Shown here: positions 13,243-21,378 of the stretch, in pieces
Numbering within the stretch: position 1 is the first letter of the stretch
How the letters are laid out: every line of letters begins with the position of its first letter
NCBI GenBank assembly: GCA_002688155.1
Contig: NZCH01000001.1
Span: 1 to 27,781 of the forward strand
Direction of reading: 5' to 3'
Origin: Phycisphaerae bacterium
GTDB lineage: Bacteria > Planctomycetota > Phycisphaerae > Phycisphaerales > Phycisphaeraceae
DNA length: 27,781 nucleotides
Translations under genes and position numbers: made by a program
Notes under the pieces: model-generated
Told to the model about the DNA's origin: nothing
Seen by the model: the letters and a program-made list of their open reading frames with translations, nothing else
Database searches by the model: none

Positions 13243-15663
13243 ATGATGCCGTTTCTTGCGCCGTTGTACTTGTTGGGTCTGCTGGCGGTGGCGGTGCCGC
13301 TGGTGGTGCACTTGCGCCGATCACGACGGACACGGCGGATTGTGTTTAGCACGACGCGGTTCTTCGACGAGCAGTTCATGCGGTCGGCGCGGCGTGCGCG
13401 GCTGCAGGACCTGTTGCTGATGTTCATGCGCATGGCGGTGCTCGCACTTTTTGCATTGGCGCTGGCCCAGCCATTCGTGCGATTCGGCGCATTGGGAGTG
13501 TTGTCAGGCCTTTACCGGGGTGGCGACGTGCGGCATGTCGTGTTTGTCATCGATGACTCGGCGTCGATGCGTGTGATCAGTGAACATGGCACGTTGCTCG
13601 ACCGCGCCAAGCGTGGCGCCGTCACGGTGCTGGACGAGTTGCTGGCCGAGCGGGGTGATCAGGTCACGGTCGTGCTGGCGGGCCGGCGCGACGGCGGCCC
13701 AAAATCGCTGTTCGACCCGATGACCAGTGACATTGCGTCAGTGCGCGATGCCATCGAACGGGTCGAGCCAACCGACCTCGGCACGGACCTTGGCGGGGCG
13801 ATCGACACGGCGCTGCGGTTGCTTGGCGCTGGCACCGGGCGCGAAGCGCAAGCGGGCGCGTTGCGTCAGCCTGATTCCGGCGACACGTCGACTCGCGAGG
13901 TATTTGTGTTTTCAGATTTGCGTCAGGAAGTCCTGCCGCCGCCGGTCCCGGAAACGGTCGCGGTCTTTTTCGTATCAACGACCGTGGAGCCGGACGTGTT
14001 GGCGTCGAATATCTCGATCGACGCGCTACAATACGACGCGCCGCGCCCGATGGCGGGGGTGCCGTTTACCTTTCGGGCACTGGTGACGAACCATGCACCG
14101 CGGGATCAGTACGTGGCGCTCAATCTGGTCGTGGCGGATCAGGTGATGGATCATCGCAAGGTGCAGTTGCCGTCGGGCCGCGCGAAAGTGGTGCGTTTTG
14201 TGAACCGATTCAGTGGTCCGGGGTGGGTGACCGGGCGCGTGGAGTTGGATCCCTCGTCGGGGAGCACGCCCGGCGGTGAGCCGGGTTCCGCCGTCGCGAA
14301 TGATTCGATGCCCGCGGATAACCAGCGTTACTTTGCGCTTCACGTCCAGGGGCGGTCGCGTGTGCTTGCGGTCAACGGGGCGCCGTCGGATGTTAACGCG
14401 CTGGACGAATTATTCTTCTTCGAGACGGCGCTCCGGGCGGGTGTTGCGGACCATTTGCCCGGGGCAGGGGCGGGTGACGTGGCGGGTGTTGATCTTCAAG
14501 TGATCGCGCCCGCCGATATTGCACCGGCCCTGTTGGACGGTTATCCGATCGTTTTACTGGCGAATGTGCCGAAGCTGTCCGAAGAAGCACTGGTCGCGCT
14601 CGAGCAATACGTGGACGGGGGCGGGAGTCTGATCCTCACGCTGGGTGATCGCGTCGAAGCGAGCGTGTACGCCGGCTGGTCAGGCGGACATCGATTACAC
14701 GGCGGGCTGCTGCCGGCGCGCATTGATCGCATCGTGCGAGGTGCCGACCCGGCGGATCAGCCGCTCACGTTGACGTGGGTTAACGACAGCCATCCGATGA
14801 CCGTGGGATTTCATCGCGGCGCGCTGGGCAGTTTGTCGAGCGTGCGACTCAGCGGATACGGCGTCGTCGTCCCACTCGATGTTCGTGACCAGCGCACCGG
14901 CCGCGTGCTCGCAAGTAGCGCCAATGGTCAGCCCGTGCTGATCGAAAAAATATATGGGCGCGGGCGGGTCCTGTTGTTCGTCAGCACGATCGATCGTGAC
15001 TGGACGAACTTGCCGGTGCAGCCGGTCTTCGTGCCATGGATGCACCGTATGGTGTCGTATCTGTCACAGCCTGCGACCGCGCGCGGCGGGTTCATACGCA
15101 CGGGCGCCCACGTCGCGTTTTCGGTGTCGTCAACGGCGACCCAGCAGTGGCACGTGCGCAATCCCGACGGCCGCGTGGCATATCCCCGGCCGGCAATGAA
15201 TACCGATATCAGTCCGACATCAGGCGATTTGTCACACGTGACGCCTGCTGCGGGTGTGGCGTCAAAACGGATGGTGTTGACACAGACCGATCATGCAGGC
15301 GTGTATGACGTTCGATCAGCGGCCAGTGGCACGAACGCGGGGTCGCACCTGTGTTTCGCGGCGAACCTGCCGCACGCCGAATCGAGTCCTCGCTTGTTGA
15401 CGGGTGCAAGTGTGCGAGATGCCGTCGGTCCGGGTGCTGTTTGGATCGATGCGCCCGAGCAGGTTGTCGAGCATGTGGCATCCGCGCGGCAGGGTTATGG
15501 CCTTTGGAACGTACTGCTCGTGCTCGCGCTGATGGTCGCACTGGTCGAGCCGTGGCTGGCGAACTGGCTGTCGAATAAACGGCGAACACGCGACCGCGTG
15601 CCGGCGCCGAGACATCGCGGACGGACCGAAGAACATCAGATCAATACGCGCGGTGCTGCATGA
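13243..15663 (+). CDS. BatA-like vWA membrane protein with GATase-like region (806 aa)
   Basis: The protein begins with the aerotolerance regulator (BatA) N-terminal domain: MPFLAPLYLLGLLAVAVPLVVH span, the LRRSRRTRRIVFSTTRF turn and a second span at about residues 57-78. A vWA domain follows with a D-x-S-x-S metal site (IDDSASM; Asp104, Ser106, Ser108). Further on a region around residues 430-490 (YPIVLLANVPKLSEEALVALEQYVDGGGSLIL, cited here only by position and key residues) resembles class I glutamine amidotransferase-like folds, without a catalytic Cys. A C-terminal span lies near residues 754-778 with a basic tail. Most of the protein is thus predicted to lie outside the cytoplasm. ATG 13246 is an equally possible start. 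It sits between DUF58 and a related vWA gene. Role in the complex is inferred. Confidence 0.88.
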   Translation: MMPFLAPLYLLGLLAVAVPLVVHLRRSRRTRRIVFSTTRFFDEQFMRSARRARLQDLLLMFMRMAVLALFALALAQPFVRFGALGVLSGLYRGGDVRHVVFVIDDSASMRVISEHGTLLDRAKRGAVTVLDELLAERGDQVTVVLAGRRDGGPKSLFDPMTSDIASVRDAIERVEPTDLGTDLGGAIDTALRLLGAGTGREAQAGALRQPDSGDTSTREVFVFSDLRQEVLPPPVPETVAVFFVSTTVEPDVLASNISIDALQYDAPRPMAGVPFTFRALVTNHAPRDQYVALNLVVADQVMDHRKVQLPSGRAKVVRFVNRFSGPGWVTGRVELDPSSGSTPGGEPGSAVANDSMPADNQRYFALHVQGRSRVLAVNGAPSDVNALDELFFFETALRAGVADHLPGAGAGDVAGVDLQVIAPADIAPALLDGYPIVLLANVPKLSEEALVALEQYVDGGGSLILTLGDRVEASVYAGWSGGHRLHGGLLPARIDRIVRGADPADQPLTLTWVNDSHPMTVGFHRGALGSLSSVRLSGYGVVVPLDVRDQRTGRVLASSANGQPVLIEKIYGRGRVLLFVSTIDRDWTNLPVQPVFVPWMHRMVSYLSQPATARGGFIRTGAHVAFSVSSTATQQWHVRNPDGRVAYPRPAMNTDISPTSGDLSHVTPAAGVASKRMVLTQTDHAGVYDVRSAASGTNAGSHLCFAANLPHAESSPRLLTGASVRDAVGPGAVWIDAPEQVVEHVASARQGYGLWNVLLVLALMVALVEPWLANWLSNKRRTRDRVPAPRHRGRTEEHQINTRGAA

Positions 15664-15676
15664 CGATGTTGTGCTG

Positions 15677-15690
15677 AGCCGCAAGCGGCT
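15677..15690. repeat. AGCCGC-AA-GCGGCT palindrome
   Basis: A perfect 6-base inverted repeat in the 54-base gap between two operon genes. It shares TGAGCCGC...GCGGCTGCG with the element at 26151-26167. It has no U-run. It may be an mRNA-stabilising hairpin or a dispersed palindromic repeat. Confidence 0.45.
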
Positions 15691-15717
15691 GCGCTGATAC
15701 GCGAGCGACAGGAAAGT

Positions 15718-18036
15718 ATGATCACGACACTGGCCAGTCTGACGTTTGACAACGCTGAGCCGGCGTGGTTTTGGTGGCTCGTCATCATCGGCGCGGTCGT
15801 TTCGCTGGTGGTAACGTATCGCCGCATTTACGTTCGCAGCCGACGACGTCTGACGTGGACGTTGTGCGCCGCACGCGTGGTGGGCGTGCTGGCGATCGTC
15901 CTTGCGATCGTCAAACCGGCATGGATCAGCCGATCCGAACATGCCCAGAAACCGATTCTGGCGGTCATTGTGGATGATTCGCAGAGCATGACACATCCGG
16001 CACCGGTCGGCGACGGCGCGCTCGATCAGCCCGATGCATCGCGCTACCACATGATGCGCAGCTGGTTAACCGCATCGCAGACGAGCAATGAACTGCGCAA
16101 TCGTTTCGACCTGCGGCTGTTCAACGTCGCCGGCGATCAATTCGACTCGGTTGGCGATCTGCCGAAACAGGCGAACGCTCCGCACACCGACCTGGTGCGC
16201 GCCTTACACGTCGCGCGAGACGCGCTGCGCGGCAGACACGTCGCTGCAGCGCTGCTGATCAGTGACGGCCATGACACAACCGGTCGCGACAGTTTCATGG
16301 TGATTCAGCAGTTCGACCGTCCGGTGTACGCACTTGGTTTCTCTCGGCGTGTCGCCTCGATTGCCTCGGACCACGGCGCGGACCTTCGGGTCATCTCCGT
16401 GGACGCGCCGCCACGCGCGATGGTGCACAACGGGGTGACGGTTCAGGTGCACGTGTCCAAGGACGGCGGGCCGGCCGTCACCGCGCCGCTGCAGATCAAG
16501 CACGATCACCGCGTACTGCACACGCGGACGGTCGAGTTGCCCGCCGGCGCGGCGCGATTGCCGGTGGCGATGACGTTCACGCCCGACGAACCGGGCGACT
16601 TTGTCCTCGCCGCAAGGATGACGCCGCAGGCGGGGGAACCAACGGCAATCAACAATACCGCACTCTTCCGGTTGCGCATCGATGCGGATCCCATCCGCGT
16701 CCTTTACGTCGAAGGCACGTTGCGCAGTGAGTACACGTACTTAAGCAGGCGGTTGAAACAGGACCCTGATATTGACCTGGTCACGTTCGTGCGCAGTGCC
16801 GGTGGCCACGGCACCGCTGTGCAGGGCGCGCTCATCGGTGGTGAATTATTCATGCCGGACCGACTCGAAAAGATCGACGTTGTGCTGCTGGGTGATTTCG
16901 AAGCGCGCATGCTCGGCACGCACACGTACGACCAACTGCACGACTGGATCGAATCCGGCGGTGGGCTGATGGTGTTGGGCGGATACCGCAATCTCACACC
17001 CGGGGGGTTGTGGCAGACGGCGCTGGCCAAAGCGCTGCCGGTCGACCCGCCGGCGGACGCCGGTTCGATTGTCACGCAGTTCGAGAAGCCGTTCACGTTC
17101 GCTTTGACCGGCGAAGGGTTGCGCCACTCGGCGCTGCAGATGTCCAGCAGCCGATCGCGCGATGCGCGTGCATGGTCAACACTGCCACAGTTACGCGGTA
17201 TTGCCCGGGTTGGAGCGCCGCGGTTGGGCGCGACCGTGCTCGCGACGCACCCGACCGCGACGTTCACACAACCCAATCAGGGGTCCGCCGTCGTGTTGGC
17301 GACTCAGCGCTATGGCAGCGGCGTGGTCGCGATACTCACGGCGGATACGACGTGGCGGTGGTCACGTCACGCGCGCCTCGCCGGCCGGCCGGACACGATG
17401 TATGTCCGGTTCTGGTCACAAATGATCCGCTGGCTTGCCAGGCGCGACGTGCAGGACGATGTGGCCGCACTGGCCGTGTCGACCGATGCGCCGTCGTACG
17501 GGACGGGTCAGCGCGTGACCGTGCGCGTGACACGCCACCCGACCGTGCTGCTGCCGGGCGCCAACGACGATGAGCAGCGCGTTCACGTGCAGGTGCGGAC
17601 GCCGGATGACGAGTCGATCAACGTGCCCGTGACGGTCTCCCCGACGGATGACAATCAGTGGGTGGGGGCGTTCTTCCCCGATCAGGGTGGGCGATTCTCC
17701 GTGCACGCGCGTCTGATCGCTTCCCCACGACCCGACGCGCGCGTTCTGGCGAATCAGGTCAGCGAGTTTCTTGTTCAGGGATCGAGGCTGGAGTTGGAAG
17801 ACCCGCAGCCGAATCCAGCGACCCTTGATCGCATCGCACGACTGACGGGCGGCGTCCATGCCGACCTGAACGATCGCGACGCCATCGAACACATGGTCGA
17901 GCAGATCCCGGACGAGCCGCATGTGTCCGTACGCGCGCGCGCCGCGCGGTTTTGGAACCATCCGATGTTGTTTGTCCTGTTTGTTGTGCTGTTGTCGGGC
18001 GAATGGATTGCCCGGCGGCGCAATCAACTGACATAG
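15718..18036 (+). CDS. vWA/GATase-like membrane protein (772 aa)
   Basis: This protein has two N-terminal spans (about residues 16-34 and 48-70), then a vWA domain whose metal site reads VDDSQSM (Asp86, Ser88, Ser90) with LLISDGHDTTG further on. A beta-rich region (about residues 225-320) and a class I GATase-like region (IDVVLLGDFEARML...WIESGGGLMVLGGY, about residues 383-423) follow. Its C-terminal span (LFVLFVVLLSGEWI) is near residue 745. The architecture parallels the upstream 806-aa protein and is common in planctomycete clusters. It has one of the few good ribosome-binding sites (AGGA seven bases before ATG 15718), after a 54-base gap with a palindrome. The GATase-like fold lacks an evident Cys-His-Glu triad, so binding rather than catalysis is likely. 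Possible role: envelope surveillance or assembly. Confidence 0.85.
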   Translation: MITTLASLTFDNAEPAWFWWLVIIGAVVSLVVTYRRIYVRSRRRLTWTLCAARVVGVLAIVLAIVKPAWISRSEHAQKPILAVIVDDSQSMTHPAPVGDGALDQPDASRYHMMRSWLTASQTSNELRNRFDLRLFNVAGDQFDSVGDLPKQANAPHTDLVRALHVARDALRGRHVAAALLISDGHDTTGRDSFMVIQQFDRPVYALGFSRRVASIASDHGADLRVISVDAPPRAMVHNGVTVQVHVSKDGGPAVTAPLQIKHDHRVLHTRTVELPAGAARLPVAMTFTPDEPGDFVLAARMTPQAGEPTAINNTALFRLRIDADPIRVLYVEGTLRSEYTYLSRRLKQDPDIDLVTFVRSAGGHGTAVQGALIGGELFMPDRLEKIDVVLLGDFEARMLGTHTYDQLHDWIESGGGLMVLGGYRNLTPGGLWQTALAKALPVDPPADAGSIVTQFEKPFTFALTGEGLRHSALQMSSSRSRDARAWSTLPQLRGIARVGAPRLGATVLATHPTATFTQPNQGSAVVLATQRYGSGVVAILTADTTWRWSRHARLAGRPDTMYVRFWSQMIRWLARRDVQDDVAALAVSTDAPSYGTGQRVTVRVTRHPTVLLPGANDDEQRVHVQVRTPDDESINVPVTVSPTDDNQWVGAFFPDQGGRFSVHARLIASPRPDARVLANQVSEFLVQGSRLELEDPQPNPATLDRIARLTGGVHADLNDRDAIEHMVEQIPDEPHVSVRARAARFWNHPMLFVLFVVLLSGEWIARRRNQLT

Positions 18037-18063
18037 AATGTGCTTTTGTCACAGACCACCAGC

Positions 18064-21000
18064 ATGATTCAGGCCTATTCCCAACTCATTGACCACGTAC
18101 ACCAGATTCGCCGGCTGTGGCGGGTGCGCCGATTGATAGAAGGCCTGTGCCTTACCGCGGCGATCGTACTGGGTGTGCTGACGGTCGCGGTGATGGCGGA
18201 TCATGCCGGTGATTTTGGCGTGTTCGGCAGAATGGTGTTAGCGCTGCTGTTCTGGTTGTCGTTCGTGACGTGCGCATGGGTCACCCTTATTCGGCCGGGC
18301 ACAATGTGCCACGCTGACGAGTACTTCGCGGTTCTCGCCGAACAACGTCAGCCGCAGTTGCGCAACCGGTTGATCAACGCGCTTCAACTTGGCCGTGACC
18401 CGACACCCGCGGCGCCGCGCCTGGTCGAGGCGATTGTCATCGACGGGGTCTCGGCTGCGGACGACTTGGAGCCGTACCGCGCGGTGGCGACGCCGACGCT
18501 GCAGCGTATCGGAGTCGTGCTCGTGGGCGTACTGATTGTGTCCAGCGTGTACCTGTCCCTGGGTGACGAGGCGGCGGCAACGAGTCTGCGCAGGGTGCTC
18601 ATGCCCACTGCCGACATCGCGCCGTTCACGTGGACGAGCGTGTCGCGCGTTGAGCTGTGGCACGATGACGACCTGTTGACGGACCGCGCGATCCTCGAAG
18701 GCGAGCCTTTGACGGTGGTCGCGCACGTGTCAGGCCGTGCGCCGGAGCGCGCCACATTGCATTGGCGTGACGGGTCGGGTCGGCCGCGCGCAGTTGGGAT
18801 GACATCGGTCGAGCACCACCGCGGTGATGGCTTGCGATACGAACATACGTTCCCCGTGGTCGATTCTGATTTTGATTTGCGTATTCATGCCGGCGATGGC
18901 GCCCACGGGCCGGTGCACGTGCACGTCGTGCCGCGACCGCGCATCATCGACATGCAGGTGGCGTACCACTATCCCGCGTACACGGCCGAGCTGGCACATA
19001 CCGTCCACGGCTTTGACGGCCACCTGCGCGGCGTGCCACAAACGCAGGCGTCGCTTGCCGTCAGGGTCAACAAGCCGCTCGCAAGCATGTCGTTTAATGT
19101 CGCGGGCCGGCAGACAATCACCATGTCGCCGCGCGGCGGCGCCGACACGTGGCACGCCGACATCACGCTGACCGACACAGGCACATATCGACTGGCCATG
19201 ACTGACGGGGAAGGTTACGACGTGGTCGATCCGAGTACCTACTCGATCACGATTACCGACGACCGCGCGCCGGTGATTGCGTTCGTGCAGCCGGCGCGCG
19301 ACGTGCAGCTTCGGCCCGGTGGCGGCACCGACCTCGTCGTCGTCGCGGAGGACGATTTCGGACTTGGCGCGGCACGCATGCTCGCGCTGATCAATCCCGA
19401 CCAGATCCGCGACTCAGACCCCATCGTCGTGCACACCTGGTCTAATGACCAGACAGCGCCGCTGCGGCAACTGACGATGTCGGTCGCCAGAACGGCGGAG
19501 CAGTTGAACCTGGCGCCCGGCGATCGCATGCAGTACTGGGCGACGATCGTCGACCGCAACGACGTGTCACCGGTGGGCCCGGGCATTGGGAAGACGCGCA
19601 GGTACAACATTTTCGTACTTACGCCCGAGCAGGCCGACGCCCTGCTCCAACAACACATGGCTGACTACGAGAAGGTGCTCGCGGACCTGTTGCGTCGTCA
19701 GAGGGTCAACCGCGCCGGCGCGGCCGAGTTCGCGCCCGCCGCCGAACTGCTCGACCGGCAGAGCCTGGTTCGCCGGATGACGCTGCAACTTGTCGAACTG
19801 ATGCAGAGCAGCGCGTTTCCCGCGTATTCGGTCGTTGCCGACCTGCGCGAGTTGACGAACCAGGCCATGCCGCAGGTGATGGGGCTGCTCGAAACCTATC
19901 GTGACACCGACCTGCGCGACACCGCCAAGCTGTTTGCCACGCGGTCCCTGCCGATTCAAGACGATATCATCAAGACCTTCGAACGCATCCTGCTTCGGTT
20001 GGCGCGCACTGACAAAGTACGCACGCGACTGAAGAAACTCAAAGAAGACAAGCCCGAGCAGCACGAGCAGGTCACTGCGACGATTGAGAAACTGGGGGCC
20101 GACCTGGACGACTTTCTCTCGGACGTGCGCGACCTGAAGGAGCGGTACGAGCGCATCCCCAAGCGAAACGTAGATGAGTTGTCGGAGGAGCAACTCAAGG
20201 ACCTGGCGGACATCGAGCACCGGCTCGATCGCTGGAAGAAGTGGGGCAAGGACACGGTCGACGACCTGGTCAAGTTGCCGGAAGGATTCGTAAAGGATTC
20301 ATACCTGGCGGAGAACATCAGCACGATATTTGAAGAGATCGAGAAGCAAGCGCGCGGTAAAACCACGGAAATTGCCACGCCGATCGAGGAAGGCATCAAG
20401 GCGCTGGCAACCGAGATTGCTGAAGACCTGGAAATGTGGACGCCGCACGCGGGCGACTCGATTAAGTGGGTCATGGAGGACCCGATGGAAGGCCGGTTCG
20501 AGGTGCCTGAAACGAAACTGCCGTCCAACCTTCAGGACATCATCGGCGACCTGATCGAGGACGTCGTGGAATTCGACGAAGAGTCGGATGACATCACCGG
20601 CGGTTGGGGTGGGAACATGCAGCAGGGCTGGGACATCATGGACGGGCCGATCAGTTCGTTTGGTGCGCAGGGCAAGACGGGCAACCAGTTGCCCAACACC
20701 TCGGAGATGTCAGGTCGCAGCGGGGCGGGCCGTCGGGGTAAATCGTCGGGGCAGATGGTTGGCGCCGAATCGCGCGGCCTCGAAGGCCGGCCAACCCCCG
20801 CGCGCCTGACCAACGAGCGCTACGAGCAGAGCAACATCGACGCGAGCAAACAACTCGATCCGCGCGGCGCCACCGGCGGCGGCAAGAAAACGGGCGCAGG
20901 ACAGCGAGGTCTGCAGGGCGGAACGCCGCCCGACTATCAGAAATACATGGAGCGATTTGATCAGCAGATGAAACTGCTGCGCGAACGCTCGCAACAGATC

Positions 21001-21339
21001 GCGCAACAGCTGGGGGCGCGCGGGCGACCCACTGTCCGGGTCGATCACGCGCTGCAACTGCTTCAAGATGCACAGGACGACATGCGCAACATGCGTTACG
21101 AAGATGCAGCGCACAAACGCAAGATCGCAATCGGGCAGTTACGGGCGGAGCAGTCGCAGATCGACCAGACCGTCCGGCTGTCTATGCAAAAGGCGCCCGA
21201 TTTGTCGCCCGAACTACGAGAGCAAATAACCGCTGGCGCACAGCAGGCGTTGCCGGAGGGTTATGAAGACATGGTAGGCGCGTATTACAAAGCGCTGAGC
21301 GCCGCCGGCGCGGGCGAGCCGGACAGGCCTGCGAAATGA
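18064..21339 (+). CDS. Giant DUF4175-like membrane-anchored coiled-coil protein (about 1,091 aa)
   Basis: Three hydrophobic spans occur near residues 25-48, 54-79 and 142-164. A beta-sandwich-like extracytoplasmic part (about residues 170-520) follows, then a long charged helical coiled-coil part (about 525-795), a Gly/Gln/Ser/Arg-rich low-complexity part (about 840-960, with the GRSGAGRRGKSSGQ motif near 883-897), and a final helical part (about 960-1091). This order matches a DUF4175-like family found at the end of DUF58/BatA clusters in planctomycetes. Its function is unknown; size and coiled coil suggest a scaffold reaching from the inner membrane. GTG 18040, three bases after the upstream stop, is an alternative start; I prefer ATG 18064. 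Neither has a Shine-Dalgarno sequence. No catalytic motif is visible. Confidence 0.85.
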   Translation: MIQAYSQLIDHVHQIRRLWRVRRLIEGLCLTAAIVLGVLTVAVMADHAGDFGVFGRMVLALLFWLSFVTCAWVTLIRPGTMCHADEYFAVLAEQRQPQLRNRLINALQLGRDPTPAAPRLVEAIVIDGVSAADDLEPYRAVATPTLQRIGVVLVGVLIVSSVYLSLGDEAAATSLRRVLMPTADIAPFTWTSVSRVELWHDDDLLTDRAILEGEPLTVVAHVSGRAPERATLHWRDGSGRPRAVGMTSVEHHRGDGLRYEHTFPVVDSDFDLRIHAGDGAHGPVHVHVVPRPRIIDMQVAYHYPAYTAELAHTVHGFDGHLRGVPQTQASLAVRVNKPLASMSFNVAGRQTITMSPRGGADTWHADITLTDTGTYRLAMTDGEGYDVVDPSTYSITITDDRAPVIAFVQPARDVQLRPGGGTDLVVVAEDDFGLGAARMLALINPDQIRDSDPIVVHTWSNDQTAPLRQLTMSVARTAEQLNLAPGDRMQYWATIVDRNDVSPVGPGIGKTRRYNIFVLTPEQADALLQQHMADYEKVLADLLRRQRVNRAGAAEFAPAAELLDRQSLVRRMTLQLVELMQSSAFPAYSVVADLRELTNQAMPQVMGLLETYRDTDLRDTAKLFATRSLPIQDDIIKTFERILLRLARTDKVRTRLKKLKEDKPEQHEQVTATIEKLGADLDDFLSDVRDLKERYERIPKRNVDELSEEQLKDLADIEHRLDRWKKWGKDTVDDLVKLPEGFVKDSYLAENISTIFEEIEKQARGKTTEIATPIEEGIKALATEIAEDLEMWTPHAGDSIKWVMEDPMEGRFEVPETKLPSNLQDIIGDLIEDVVEFDEESDDITGGWGGNMQQGWDIMDGPISSFGAQGKTGNQLPNTSEMSGRSGAGRRGKSSGQMVGAESRGLEGRPTPARLTNERYEQSNIDASKQLDPRGATGGGKKTGAGQRGLQGGTPPDYQKYMERFDQQMKLLRERSQQIAQQLGARGRPTVRVDHALQLLQDAQDDMRNMRYEDAAHKRKIAIGQLRAEQSQIDQTVRLSMQKAPDLSPELREQITAGAQQALPEGYEDMVGAYYKALSAAGAGEPDRPAK

Positions 21340-21378
21340 AGCTTCCCGGCGGGGCAGTGGACGATACCACTTCAACTC

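Noticed and set aside
15316..16050. Minus-strand frame of about 240 codons across the 3' end of the 806-aa gene
   Set aside because: It crosses the boundary of two plus-strand vWA genes and shows only Arg/His/Gln-rich shadow composition.
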